Source: Jiangella asiatica (GTDB lineage Bacteria; Actinomycetota; Actinomycetes; Jiangellales; Jiangellaceae). Taken from it: a stretch of DNA of 64,000 nt. The notes beneath the pieces are model-generated. The model was given only the letters and a program-made list of their open reading frames with translations. It was not told the DNA's origin and searched no databases. Shown here piece by piece: positions 32,700 through 41,966 of the stretch. The DNA lies in contig NZ_SMKZ01000006.1 in NCBI RefSeq assembly GCF_004349065.1, positions 104,736 to 168,735 on the forward strand, given 5' to 3'. Every line of letters begins with the position of its first letter. Position 1 is the stretch's first letter. The position numbers and the translations under genes were made by a program.

Positions 32700-34088
32700 T
32701 CAGCCCTGGGCCGGCTCCACGTTGACGTTGAGCCGGAACAGGTTGCCCGGGTCGTAGCGGCGCTTGACCTCGGTGAGCCGGTCCCAGGTGACGCCCGGGT
32801 AGGCTTCGCGTACCCGCTGGGGACCGTCGTCGCCGAGGAAGTTGACGTAGGCGCCGGGGCCGCCGTTCTGGATGAGGCCGGCCACCTCGGCTACCCAGGC
32901 CTCACGCTCGGCCCGGGTCTCCGGCGTGTCCAGGAACGACGCCACGATGACCATGAAGGCGCGCTGTCGGTGTGCGTACGCCGTCGCGTCGTCGGGCACG
33001 CGGGCGATGGCACCGCCGAGCGGTCGGATCTGGGCGACCCGCATCGGCGCCGGCGCCGTCGCCAACCGCTCGAGGATCTGCTCGACCATCGCGCGGTCGA
33101 GCTGGTCGGCGAAAAAGGTGCGGGCGACGGCGGTCGGGTGGTACTCCTCTGCGTCACCGCCGTCCTCCTGCGGGTACATCTCCGGGTAGGCGATGGGCCG
33201 CACGAGGTCGGCGATCGGGGTGGCCAGCGCCCGGATCGGGGCCAGCACCTTCTCGCCGTCCTCGGCCGGCCCGGCGTAGCAGAGCAGCACCATCGTGACG
33301 AGAGTGCCGTGGACCTCCGGCGGGACGAACGGCATGGGCGGCGCCGGCATGACGTTGAGGATGATCGACAGCTCGTCGGGCGCGGCGGCGGCCTCGGTGA
33401 GGACCCCGTGCACGACGTCGGCGGTGGCCGGCAGCAGCAGCATGCCGCCCACGACACCGGGCAGTTCGTGGACTCGGTACCGGAACCGGGTGACGACGCC
33501 GAAGTTGCCGCCGCCACCGCGGATGGCCCAGAACAGCTCGGGGTGGTTGTCGGCGTCGACCACCAGCACCTGGCCGTCGGCGGTGACGACCTCGGCCGCC
33601 AGCACGTCGTCGATGGTCAGGCCGTACTTGCGGGACAGGTAGCCGACGCCGCCGCCGGTGGTGATGCCGCCGATGCCGACGGTGCCGGTGTCGCCGAAGC
33701 CGACGGCCAGCCCGTGTTCGGCCAGCGCCGTGGTGACGTCGCCCGCCGTCAGGCCGGTCTGGGCCCAAGCGGTGCGTTCGTCGACGTCGATCTCGATGGC
33801 TCGCAGCCTGGAGAGGTCGAGCATGATGCCGCCGTCGCTGACGCTATGGCCGGCGGTGCTGTGGCCGCCGCTGCGTACGGACAGCTCGAAGCCGGTGTCG
33901 CGGGCCAGCGTGACGATGGCGGCGACCTCGGCCGCGTTGCAGGGGCGGACGATGACGGCGGGACGGTTGTCGAAGCCGCCGTAGAACAGCGTGCGGGCAG
34001 CGTCGTAGCCGGGGTCGTCCGGTGCGATGACGTCGCCGGTGAGATCGGAGCGGAGGCGGTCGATGGAGAGGGTCGATGGCGTGCTCAT
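32700..34088 (-). CDS. FAD-binding oxidoreductase, berberine-bridge-enzyme (BBE) type
   Basis: A 462-residue VAO/PCMH flavoprotein. RSGGHSTAGHS at 72-82 carries the histidine (H76) for covalent FAD attachment; GITTGGGVGYLSRKYGLT and FWAIRGGGGNFGVVTRFRY follow. The C-terminal BBE motif is YDPGNLFRLNVNV. The cysteine that gives bicovalent FAD in some homologues is absent (GITTGGGVG). It probably oxidises a sugar, alcohol or secondary metabolite. A paralogue is at 56484-57854. Confidence 0.9.
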   Translation of the reverse strand: MSTPSTLSIDRLRSDLTGDVIAPDDPGYDAARTLFYGGFDNRPAVIVRPCNAAEVAAIVTLARDTGFELSVRSGGHSTAGHSVSDGGIMLDLSRLRAIEIDVDERTAWAQTGLTAGDVTTALAEHGLAVGFGDTGTVGIGGITTGGGVGYLSRKYGLTIDDVLAAEVVTADGQVLVVDADNHPELFWAIRGGGGNFGVVTRFRYRVHELPGVVGGMLLLPATADVVHGVLTEAAAAPDELSIILNVMPAPPMPFVPPEVHGTLVTMVLLCYAGPAEDGEKVLAPIRALATPIADLVRPIAYPEMYPQEDGGDAEEYHPTAVARTFFADQLDRAMVEQILERLATAPAPMRVAQIRPLGGAIARVPDDATAYAHRQRAFMVIVASFLDTPETRAEREAWVAEVAGLIQNGGPGAYVNFLGDDGPQRVREAYPGVTWDRLTEVKRRYDPGNLFRLNVNVEPAQG

Positions 34089-34278
34089 GGGTATAGGGGT
34101 CTCCTTCGCGTCGTGACGCCCGCGACCGGAGCGGGGCCGGTGCGCGTGTCATGGGTGTGACACTGCCCGGAGGCGCTGACAGATCGCTTACAGAACGGTG
34201 TCAGCGCTGCCGGCCGGGGCGACGTCACCATTCAACCCGGGCCCACTGACAAGGTCGCAACGGGTTTTCAGTCCCGGT

Positions 34279-35547
34279 TCAGCCGGCCGGGACGGCGTGG
34301 TCCTCGATGAGCCCGTCGAACACGGCCACGCGGTCGAAGCGCAATGCGTACTCTCGGGCTCGGCGCGATGCGGTCCGGCGCTCGTCCGCCGTCATCCCCA
34401 GCACGGCGTGGTCGATGGCCGCCGCCAGCCCGGCCGGCTCACCGGCCGCGACCTCGATCGCGGTGTCGCCCACGGACTCGGGGATGCCACCGGTTGTGGT
34501 GGTGATCACCGGGCCGCCGCCGGCCAGCATCTTCTCGACCAGGGCGATGCCGAACGTCTCGACGAACTCCGGTCGCGGCTTGCTGGGCAGCGCGAACGCC
34601 GCACAGCCGTTCATCAGCAGCGGCTTCTCCTCGTCGCCCACGTCGGTGAGGAAGACGATGCGTTCGTCGCCGGCGGCGAGCGCCCGCATCTGGTCAAGCT
34701 CCGGGCCGGTCCCCGCGACGACCAGCCGGACCCGTTCTCGTCCGGCCGACGCCCGATACGCGGCGATCAGGTCGTCGATGCCCTTGGCCAGCGTGACCCG
34801 GGACAGGAACAGGAGGTATCCGTCGCGCTCCAGGCCGCGCCGGCGCAGCGCTTCGTCGACGCGGACCGGATCGGGGTCGAGGTAGGCGCCGGTGTCGATG
34901 GGCGGGTAGCTGATGGTGACCCGGGCGGCGCACTCCTCGGCGAACCGCGTGCCGCAGATCCGGTCGACCCGGTGCGCCGACTCGACGATCAGGTCGCGGG
35001 TGTAGTGCGACACCGCCACGCAGCGGTCGTTGGCCAGGAACGTCGCGAGCAGGAACGCGGCGGCGCCCGGCCGGCCCTGGTCGATGCTGGTGCGCACGAT
35101 GTTGGTGATGTCCGAACCCACGGCCTTGGCGATGGTGGTGACGTCGAATCCGGAGCCGCTTGCCCGCGCGCCGCGCAGCGCCTCGACGGTGACGTTCGCG
35201 TGCGGGGTCAAGTACATGGAGATGCACACCGTCGGGACGCCGTCGGTGAACAGCTCGTACAGCCGGCTGGTCAGGCCGAGCGTGTAGCGGCCGTCGGGGA
35301 CGCGGTAGTCGCCGACGGGTTCCGGCCGCTCGACGGTGATGCCCGCGCTGTACGGCAGGATGGAGTCCAGCGGCTTCAGCGGCAGCCCGGCCGCCTGCAG
35401 CGCCGGCAGCGGCCACGTCAGCAGCCGCACGTCGTCGAACCCGCGGGTGAGCGCGACCTCGGCGAGGTTGCGAGCCTCGCCCGAATGGCCGCAGATCACT
35501 GGATCGGCTCGCACGACGATCACCAGTCGGCGAATGCGTTGGCTCAT
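34279..35547 (-). CDS. Glycosyltransferase, GT4/group 1
   Basis: The ATG at 35547 has GGAGG seven bases upstream. The 422 residues show a GT-B layout: IVVRADPVICGHSGEARNLAEVAL at the N-terminus, a linker near VSHYTRDLIVESAHRVDRICG, and a C-terminal nucleotide-sugar domain with LLFLSRVTLAKGIDDLIAAYR, VVAGTGPELDQM and EFVETFGIALVEKMLAGGGPVITTTTGG (E-x7-E type). The sugar and acceptor are unknown. The upstream GH92 remnant reads through in frame into this gene without a stop, but the strong RBS supports a separate start. Confidence 0.87.
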   Translation of the reverse strand: MSQRIRRLVIVVRADPVICGHSGEARNLAEVALTRGFDDVRLLTWPLPALQAAGLPLKPLDSILPYSAGITVERPEPVGDYRVPDGRYTLGLTSRLYELFTDGVPTVCISMYLTPHANVTVEALRGARASGSGFDVTTIAKAVGSDITNIVRTSIDQGRPGAAAFLLATFLANDRCVAVSHYTRDLIVESAHRVDRICGTRFAEECAARVTISYPPIDTGAYLDPDPVRVDEALRRRGLERDGYLLFLSRVTLAKGIDDLIAAYRASAGRERVRLVVAGTGPELDQMRALAAGDERIVFLTDVGDEEKPLLMNGCAAFALPSKPRPEFVETFGIALVEKMLAGGGPVITTTTGGIPESVGDTAIEVAAGEPAGLAAAIDHAVLGMTADERRTASRRAREYALRFDRVAVFDGLIEDHAVPAG

Positions 35548-35574
35548 GGCAACACCTCCGAGTCTTCCACCCTC

Positions 35575-36401
35575 GATTACGGTCGGAGATCGACGGCGGA
35601 CGGAGCTTCGTCGCCCACGCCGTCGGTTCGGGCCCAGCTCGATGCGCAGCAAGCCGCCGCCTGACACGTCGTTGCCGCTGATGAAGCCGGCGTCGAGCGG
35701 CTTGCCGTTCAAGGTCGCCGTGTGGACGAACCGGGGCGGCGGGCAGGTTCCCGCCTCCTGGGCCAGCGGCGCCTCGCGGTGGCCGGTCGTCTCGATCAGC
35801 AGCTCGTTGCCGCCGAACCGCAGCTGCGCGTTGGCGAAGGCGGGCGCGTTGACGAGGAACGCGTTCTGCCCGGCGACCGGGAACAGCCCCAGCGACGCCG
35901 ACACGTACCAGGAGCTCAGCGCGCCGGAGTCGTCGTTGCCGGGCAAGCCGTCGGGGCCGGTGCCGAACTGGCAGGCCAGCGCCGTGTGGACGATCTCGGC
36001 CGCGCGGTCGGTCCGGCCCGCGTAACGGTGGGCGTACGGCGCCTCGATGTCCGGTTCGTTGTTCAAGCCCTCGAACCGGTCCAGCGTCATGCCGGCGCCG
36101 TACTCGCCGCCGAACGGCGGCCGGCCGAGCTGACGCACCGGCGGCCGACCGAAGCCGAAGAACGCGTCCGGCATCGCCACGAACTCGCATCCCCCGCCGG
36201 CCAGCTCGATGCGGGCGGCCATGTCGTGCAACAGCCGGAACGAGTAGTTCCACCGGCCGCCCTCGTAGTAGTCCGACCGCTCCAGCGGACCGGTACCCAG
36301 CTCGAACGCGTTGACCCAGTGTCGGCTGCGACGGTCGCGGCGCTGCCGATGAAGGGGTCGACGCTGTCCAGTGTGTCCGCATTCTGCCCGCCCGAGGTCA
36401 C
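35575..36401 (-). pseudogene. GH92 alpha-mannosidase gene reduced to its two ends
   Basis: The start (GTG 36401) gives TSGGQNADTLDSVDPFIGSAATVAA, the N-terminus of GH92 proteins. The next matching sequence, in another frame, is NAFELGTGPLERSDYYEGGRWNYSF, followed by MPDAFFGFG, LSSWYVSASLGLFPVAGQNAF and LLRIELGPNRR from the C-terminal domain. GH92 enzymes are usually over 700 residues, so about 500 residues are missing between the parts. The C-terminal frame has lost its stop and runs into the glycosyltransferase. Confidence 0.8.
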
Positions 36402-36532
36402 CCGCGTGTAGCGTCGATATGAACTCCCGATGTCGCGCCCGTCAAGGGGTGTCCGTGCTGGTTCGCCCGCCAGGGCGGCGGCGGGCAGCGCTCGCGTGGA
36501 GCGGACCGCGTGGACTGGGTAGCCTGTGCCAG

Positions 36533-36605
36533 GGGCCTCTAGCTCAATTGGCAGAGCAGCGGACTTTTAATCCGCGGGTTCAGGGTTCGATCCCCTGGGG
36601 GCCCA
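36533..36605 (+). tRNA. tRNA-Lys (anticodon TTT)
   Basis: A complete 73-base cloverleaf. Acceptor GGGCCTC pairs with GGGGCCC (one U-G), the D-arm is AGCTCAATTGGCAGAGC, the anticodon stem GCGGA/TCCGC encloses CTTTTAA with anticodon TTT at 36566-36568, the T-arm is CAGGG TTCGATC CCCTG, and the discriminator is A. The 3' CCA is not encoded, as is common in actinobacteria. Confidence 0.96.
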
Positions 36606-36713
36606 CTCCCGAGCTGCGGCGATGTGCGGTTCGCTGTTGAGTGCCTCACTCGGAGTCACTCTGGTCGAGGGAATTTCGCACCACGACCGGGTCCGTAGGT
36701 TCACCGTTCGAGG

Positions 36714-37023
36714 TCATCGTCTCAGCGATTCGGTGAGCAGGGCGGCGACGAGACTGAGCGTGTCCAGGTCGACATCAGCTCCACCGACTGCGCGGCTCCG
36801 CCTGGAATGATCCTTCCGAGTTGGTGACGAACCAGAGGTTGGCGTGGTCTTGTGCGTCGTCGATGGCGGCGAGCTGGTCGAGGGCTGCGGGGGCGACCCG
36901 TATGGACGCTCGGCGGCTGTCGAACGTTACAGCTCGCCCAAGGACCTGGACGGCTCGACGCAAAGTCGCTCGTCGGGAACGTGGAAGTCCGAGGGTGGTC
37001 AATCCGGTCCTGCGGACGATCAT
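36714..37023 (-). pseudogene. Small broken gene of unknown function
   Basis: Minus-strand frame VQVLGRAVTFDSRRASIRVAPAALDQLAAIDDAQDHANLWFVTNSEGSFQAEP stops near 36775. A second frame gives GADVDLDTLSLVAALLTESLRR up to a TGA at 36714-36716. The two together look like a small protein with a frameshift. The family was not recognised and the call is tentative. No other gene is supported between the tRNA and 37117. Confidence 0.35.
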
Positions 37024-37116
37024 CTAGTAGGCCAAGGTGACGCATCCCCAGCATGGTGGTGACGGCAACTGCCGAGAGTGGTGGAAGCCGACACTGGGCG
37101 CCTCTGTCGGCACAGG

Positions 37117-37752
37117 TCAGCTGCGCGGACGCAGGCCGCGTGCCACTTGGAAACCGAGGGGGATGAACAAGACGCTCCAAAGAGCCAGGCTCACCCACCG
37201 GAACACCGGGTCTCCGACGGCGTTGGCGGGCGTGACCAAGACGACGATGACCACGCCTGTCGCCAATACGAGCCAGCGCCCCCACCCCGGCCAGCGGCCG
37301 GCGCGGATGACTCCGATCCCGGCGATGATGGCTCCAGCCGCGAACAGCAGCGACGACAGCCCGAACAGGGTGCCTACGACTGCCGCCACGCCGGAGTCCA
37401 GCGGCTCCTCCGCGATGAGACCGCTGAGGAGCTCGCAGAACCCGAGCGCGATGAGCCCCGCGACCGCGCCTGTGAACCCCACCCGCGAGGCCCGTCCTCC
37501 GCCGGCCACCGCCAGCCGCCTGGCCCCGATGAACCCCCCGACCGAGAGCGCGTGGGCAACCGCTAGGACGAGGCTGATGGCGAGCAGCTGGGACGGGGTC
37601 TGCGGGTAGCTCCACTGGTCGTCGGGCACACCGTCGGGCGGGAACACAGTGAAGACGCTGACGCCGAGCATGAGAACACCGGAGATGGCGCAAGCGAGAC
37701 CGAGCCGGCGGACGTCGGCCCCTGCCCGCGCGTGGGTGATGGCGGAAGACAT
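37117..37752 (-). CDS. DUF998-like integral membrane protein
   Basis: ATG at 37752 with GAGGAG upstream. The 211-residue protein has about six membrane segments: ACAISGVLMLGVSVFTVFP, LAISLVLAVAHALSVGGFIGA, VGFTGAVAGLIALGFCELL, VAAVVGTLFGLSSLLFAAGAIIAGIGVI, WLVLATGVVIVVLVTPA and WVSLALWSVLFIPLGFQVA. The layout resembles DUF998. Divergent from a TetR regulator with a perfect palindrome between them, so probably the regulated gene. Biochemical role unknown. Confidence 0.75.
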   Translation of the reverse strand: MSSAITHARAGADVRRLGLACAISGVLMLGVSVFTVFPPDGVPDDQWSYPQTPSQLLAISLVLAVAHALSVGGFIGARRLAVAGGGRASRVGFTGAVAGLIALGFCELLSGLIAEEPLDSGVAAVVGTLFGLSSLLFAAGAIIAGIGVIRAGRWPGWGRWLVLATGVVIVVLVTPANAVGDPVFRWVSLALWSVLFIPLGFQVARGLRPRS

Positions 37753-37780
37753 GGCGATCCGCTCCTCACTTGCCAGAAGG

Positions 37781-37804
37781 TTCACTAGTGGTATCACTAG
37801 TGAA
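37781..37804. promoter_or_regulatory. TetR-type operator, perfect palindrome
   Basis: TTCACTAGTG (37781-37790) and CACTAGTGAA (37795-37804) are perfect complements around GTAT. The site lies between the divergent membrane-protein and TetR genes, 29 bases from one start and 22 from the other. Symmetry and place fit binding of the TetR dimer to control both genes. Confidence 0.8.
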
Positions 37805-37826
37805 TGCTCCAAGTAGACTGGCTGCC

Positions 37827-38444
37827 GTGGCGGATGTCAAGGGGATGAGCCGCAAGCAGAAGGCCGAGGCGACACGTCGCCGGATCGTGGAGACCGCGTT
37901 AGAGGCGTTCGTGACGCGCGGGTACGCCGCAACCACGATGGCCGCCGTGGCTGCCGACGCCGGTGTTGCCGTCCAGACGGTCTACTTCGTCTTCCGCACC
38001 AAGGGCGACCTGCTGCAGGCCGTCTACGAGCACGTCGTGCTCGGGCCGGAGCGGACCCCGCCGCACTTGTCCGGGTGGTGGCGCGCCGTCGAGGCCGAGC
38101 CTGACATCGAGCGGGCTGTGGGGCTGCTGGTCGAGGGCACCGCGGAACTGCTCCAACGAGCGGCGCCGCTGGTGCGTGCGGTGCTGGGCGACGAGACAGC
38201 CCAGGAGGGCTATGACTTCAACGAAGGGCTGCGCCGCGACGGCAACGAGGTGCTGCTCAGCATCCTCGTCGGCAAGCACCCGCTGCGCCCCGGCCTGACT
38301 CCGGAGCGGGCGCGCGACATCCTGCTGCTCCTCACCGGGCCCCAGATCTACGTGCAGCTGACCCGCGACATGAAGTGGACTCGCGCCGAGGTGGAGGACT
38401 GGATGGCCGCATCTGTGCTCCAACAGGTGTTCGGCGTCGGCTGA
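37827..38444 (+). CDS. TetR-family transcriptional regulator
   Basis: The GTG at 37827 is chosen because further upstream the frame enters the palindromic operator; an ATG at 37845 is also possible. The 205-residue protein has the TetR DNA-binding domain: EATRRRIVETALEAFVTRGYAATTMAAVAADAGVAVQTVYFVFRTKGDLLQAVYEHVV. The ligand-binding C-terminal domain ends MKWTRAEVEDWMAASVLQQVFG. It probably represses itself and the divergent membrane-protein gene through the 37781-37804 palindrome. Confidence 0.9.
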   Translation: MADVKGMSRKQKAEATRRRIVETALEAFVTRGYAATTMAAVAADAGVAVQTVYFVFRTKGDLLQAVYEHVVLGPERTPPHLSGWWRAVEAEPDIERAVGLLVEGTAELLQRAAPLVRAVLGDETAQEGYDFNEGLRRDGNEVLLSILVGKHPLRPGLTPERARDILLLLTGPQIYVQLTRDMKWTRAEVEDWMAASVLQQVFGVG

Positions 38445-38475
38445 GCTCCGTCACTCCGCCGCGCAGGAGGTCACA

Positions 38476-39603
38476 TCAGGGGAGCAGTCGGTAGAAGCGC
38501 CAATAGTCGGTGTCTATCGGCAGGGTCTGTACGTCACGGAAGCCTGCCTGGAGGGCATACTGACGAAGCATCGAGGGACGCATAACGGCTCCGGTGGCTG
38601 CGGTCTGAGGGTCTGCCATCGCGCCCGGAAGGCAGGAAACCACGCTCCAGCCGTACTCGGTTCGTTCCCGCGGCGAGGCGGGTGCCATGAACTCGTCGTT
38701 GACCAACCCGTCGACCACGAGCAGGATCCCGTCCTGGGCGAGGATCTCCCGGGCAGCGCTGAGCGCGTCGACGGGTCGCGACATGTCATGGAGGGCCTCG
38801 AAGATGGTCACCAGGTCGTACCCGCCCCGTCCGGCAAGGTCGGCGGCGTCAGTGACTGAGAATGTCACTCGATCGGCCACGCCGGCCCGCTCGGCATTCT
38901 GACGGGCGGCGGTGATGGCATCGTGGTCGAGGTCGACGCCGTCCACGTGGACGCTGGGGTACGCGTGGGCCATCGCGATGCTGGACCAGCCGGTGCCGCA
39001 CGCCACGTCGGCGACCCGCGCTGGCCGTTCGGCCCGTAGCCGGACGTCGATGTCGGCAATCGCGGGCAGCCATTCGTTGCCGAGCAGATTGATGAACCGA
39101 GCCCGGTTGGGATCCGCCCGACCCTCCGGCTCCCACGGCAGCGGTGGCGGCGCATTCCCGACCCGGAACGCCTCCACCAGCTGCGGAAGCCGGCGTCCAG
39201 CTCGCACGATGTCCACACCGGTGTGGGCCTCGTAGCGGACGTCGTCCGGATCGGCCAGGACAGGGATGTGCTCCGGTGGCAGCCGGTACCGCCGAGCGAG
39301 CGGTTCCGCCCGAGGGTCGTCGACGTCGATGAGCCCGCTCACTGCCTGCTGCTCAAGCCACTCACGCGCGTAACGCTCGGCTATCCCCGTGCGGTCGGCC
39401 AGCTGCGAAGAGCTGGCCGGACCACCGTCTGCCAGCGCCCGATACAGTCCGAGTCGCACCCCGATGTAAATGGTGTAGAGCTCCAACGCGGCCATGGCAC
39501 TGCCGAACATCCGCTCGCGCAGCGCCTCCGTCCGGTCCACGCCAGGGCGCGAATCCACGGGGGCATTCCTCGCGTTGAAGGGTTCGGGTCGGCCTTCGGA
39601 CAT
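38476..39603 (-). CDS. SAM-dependent methyltransferase with winged-helix N-terminus
   Basis: The ATG at 39603 has GGAAGG eight bases upstream. The 375-residue protein has an N-terminal dimerisation/winged-helix part (LGLYRALADGGPASSSQLADRTGIAERYAREWLEQQAVSGLI) and a Rossmann methyltransferase domain with motif I VADVACGTGWSSIAMA, then VDGVDLDHDAI and YDLVTIFEALHDMSRPVDAL. The layout is like O-methyltransferases of secondary metabolism. Substrate unknown. Confidence 0.88.
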   Translation of the reverse strand: MSEGRPEPFNARNAPVDSRPGVDRTEALRERMFGSAMAALELYTIYIGVRLGLYRALADGGPASSSQLADRTGIAERYAREWLEQQAVSGLIDVDDPRAEPLARRYRLPPEHIPVLADPDDVRYEAHTGVDIVRAGRRLPQLVEAFRVGNAPPPLPWEPEGRADPNRARFINLLGNEWLPAIADIDVRLRAERPARVADVACGTGWSSIAMAHAYPSVHVDGVDLDHDAITAARQNAERAGVADRVTFSVTDAADLAGRGGYDLVTIFEALHDMSRPVDALSAAREILAQDGILLVVDGLVNDEFMAPASPRERTEYGWSVVSCLPGAMADPQTAATGAVMRPSMLRQYALQAGFRDVQTLPIDTDYWRFYRLLP

Positions 39604-40055
39604 CACCGCCACCTTCCGATACTGCGGTCGTCGAGCCTCACAAGGCGCCACCCCGACCCACCACGGAGAGAGAACCAATCGCATGCCTGGCCCTGGGGAC
39701 GGCTACGCCCGCCCAATCATGCCGTGCTGAGGCTGGCCGCGCTCGTCCGACCAAGCCGCAACGACCAACTGATCGCTAGGCAACCGGATGCCGACGTCGA
39801 CGTTGGCGCATGTCGAGGAGAGCTTGCGCCCTGCCGTGGATGCACTCCGGAGACTGCGGAGCTCATCGTTCGCCCGATCAACGTCGTCTGGAGCAACCGT
39901 GTGGCCGTTGGGCGGCGTGCAGGTGCAGATCATGGGTGCCGGTGTAACTGTTGTTGCTGGTAGAGGCTCTGTGAAGCACTGTCCCGCAGAGGTCGATCCA
40001 CTGGGTCTCCGGACTCGCCGCGGAGATTCAGGGCGGTCTTCAGCAAACTCCTAGA
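39604..40055. other. Non-coding gap, 452 bases
   Basis: Open frames exist on both strands, for example minus 39703-39933, but none matches a family, has a good ribosome-binding site or keeps a gene-like codon pattern. No hairpin or repeat stands out. It separates the methyltransferase from the divergently read EamA transporter. Confidence 0.5.
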
Positions 40056-40922
40056 GTGAACCGCGTGTCCACGCCCCGCTTTTCGCCCGTATGGCTCGTT
40101 CTGATCGGCATCCTCTCGGTGCAGTTCGGGGCGGTGGTATCCAAGGGCCAATTCGACGAGATTCCCCCGGTGGGGATGGTGTTCCTCCGGCTGTTCACCA
40201 GCTCCCTGATTCTGCTCGCCTTTGTCCGGCCGCGGCTGCGCGGCCGGACGGCCACGGACTGGCGGCCGGTGCTGGCGCTGGGATTCGCGCTCAGTGCGAT
40301 GAACTGGGCGTTCTACGAGTCGTTCGCCCGCATCCCGCTCGGTGTGGCGGTCACCATCGAGTTCATCGGTCCGCTGTTGGTGGCCGCGGTCGGCAGCCGG
40401 CGGCCCCGCGATTTGGTGTGGGTGGGCCTGGCCGCGCTCGGCATCACCCTGTTCGGCGTCGGCCCCACCAAGGTCGACGCCGTCGGGTTCGGTCTGGCGC
40501 TGCTCGCCGGCGCCTGCTGGGCGCTGTACATCGTCTCGACGGCGGCAACGGGGCGCCGTTGGGCCGGCGTCGAAGGGCTGGCCGTGGCTAGCACCATCGC
40601 CACGCTGGCGATCGCACCGTTCGCGGTGGCGACGGCCGGTGAGCGGCTGCTCGAGCCCCGTCTGATGGTGTTGGGGGCGCTGGTCGGGGTGCTGAGTTCG
40701 GTGGTCCCGTACAGCCTCGAGATGGTGGCTCTGCGCACCCTTCCGTCCCGCGTGTTCGGCATCTTGATGAGCCTGGAACCGGCCGCCGCCGCCCTTGCCG
40801 CCGCGGTCTTGCTCAGCGAGTGGCTCACGCCCCTGCAACTGCTGGCGATCGCGTGTGTGACGGCCGCGAGCGTGGCCGCCGTCCGCACGGAGTCGACCCC
40901 CGAGACCCTCCCGCGCGACTGA
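40056..40922 (+). CDS. EamA/DMT-family transporter, RhtA-like
   Basis: GTG at 40056 (a second GTG at 40065 is possible). The 288-residue protein has ten hydrophobic segments in two EamA repeats: first VWLVLIGILSVQFGAVVSKGQFDEIPPVGMVFLRLFTSSLILLA, second from ALLAGACWALYIVSTAATGRRW, with a C-terminal FGILMSLEPAAAALAAAVLLSEWL (EPxxA motif of EamA proteins). Similar to threonine/homoserine exporter RhtA. Substrate not determinable. Confidence 0.88.
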   Translation: MNRVSTPRFSPVWLVLIGILSVQFGAVVSKGQFDEIPPVGMVFLRLFTSSLILLAFVRPRLRGRTATDWRPVLALGFALSAMNWAFYESFARIPLGVAVTIEFIGPLLVAAVGSRRPRDLVWVGLAALGITLFGVGPTKVDAVGFGLALLAGACWALYIVSTAATGRRWAGVEGLAVASTIATLAIAPFAVATAGERLLEPRLMVLGALVGVLSSVVPYSLEMVALRTLPSRVFGILMSLEPAAAALAAAVLLSEWLTPLQLLAIACVTAASVAAVRTESTPETLPRD

Positions 40923-41006
40923 CGCCCACCCGGGCCGAACTCCAGCGGGGGACCTCGCCGGTGACGCCCTACGCCAGCTCGGCGCGGAGTCGATCCGGTT
41001 CGTCTA

Positions 41007-41966
41007 TCAGTGGTCGAGCTGGAACCGCCAGAAGATGGCGATCGGCAGGCCGCGGTAGGCGGCGTTGGTCGCCTCGGGGGCCCAGCCGTGCAGAAGCCAC
41101 GGGTCGGCGACGGCGCCGGCTGGAAGCGGCTCGGGAGGGCTGGTGGGATCGACCAGCTCGCCGAACCGCGGCTCGAAGCAGCTACGGACCTGGAATCCGA
41201 CGGGCAGCGCCGCTACGAGATAGTCGCTGGTCCGGTGGCTCCACTGCGGAATGTAGCCCGGTGTGCCGTCCGGTCCTGGCTTGATCAGGGGGAAGCCTTG
41301 CGCGTTGATCATGAAACTGTGCACGTCTGAGATCACCAGGTGACCACCTGGCCGGAGCACTCGGGCGAACTCGGCGATGGCGGGTCCCAGGGCGGGCAGG
41401 TGGGTCAGTGCCAGCGCACAGACGACGACGTCGGCGTGGTTGTCGGGCACCGGCAGCTCGCGAAGGTCGCCAAGGCGTAGATCGGCGTCGGGCAGCCGCT
41501 CCCGAGCCTTCGCCAGCATGCCGGGACTCGCGTCGACGCCGATGACGTCGTGGCCAAGGGCTTTGAGGTGCTCGGTGTGTCGGCCGGTCCCGCATGCTGC
41601 GTCGACCGCGATGCCGGCCGGGATATCGTCGAGGATTCGCCGGACGATCGGTCCGTCGAGACCGAGAAGCCCGTTGCCCGGTTCGTCGTAGTCGGTGGAC
41701 CAGATGTCGTATCCCTCGGTGACGGTGAACGGTTCCACCATCATGGCTTCGCCCAACTGACCCGCACCGTTCAGGAGTGCTTTCGTCTCCTCCAGCCGCG
41801 CGTCGATGAAGTCACGTCCGTAGTCCCCTCCGAAGGCGCGCAACAGCGCCACACCTTCGAGCCCGATCAGGTAGGCGAGCGGGTGCTGAAAGACCGCGCT
41901 CGCACCGAACGTGTGCCCGTCGCAGACCTGGGCGCCCGACGCGGCTGGGCGTGCGGTGTCGGTCAT
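41007..41966 (-). CDS. SAM-dependent methyltransferase
   Basis: A 319-residue protein. A helical N-terminal part (HPLAYLIGLEGVALLRAFGGDYGRDFIDARLEET) precedes a class I methyltransferase domain: AVDAACGTGRHTEHLKALGHDVIGVDAS (motif I and acidic loop), DLRLGDLRELP, VVVCALALTHLP, RVLRPGGHLVISDVH. It ends YRGLPIAIFWRFQLDH. The acceptor is unknown. Confidence 0.88.
   Translation of the reverse strand: MTDTARPAASGAQVCDGHTFGASAVFQHPLAYLIGLEGVALLRAFGGDYGRDFIDARLEETKALLNGAGQLGEAMMVEPFTVTEGYDIWSTDYDEPGNGLLGLDGPIVRRILDDIPAGIAVDAACGTGRHTEHLKALGHDVIGVDASPGMLAKARERLPDADLRLGDLRELPVPDNHADVVVCALALTHLPALGPAIAEFARVLRPGGHLVISDVHSFMINAQGFPLIKPGPDGTPGYIPQWSHRTSDYLVAALPVGFQVRSCFEPRFGELVDPTSPPEPLPAGAVADPWLLHGWAPEATNAAYRGLPIAIFWRFQLDH

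Noticed and set aside
34279..36231. A 650-codon GH92-glycosyltransferase fusion protein
   Set aside because: The GH92 part is only a C-terminal scrap without its own start in frame, while the glycosyltransferase has GGAGG before ATG 35547. Treated as pseudogene plus gene.
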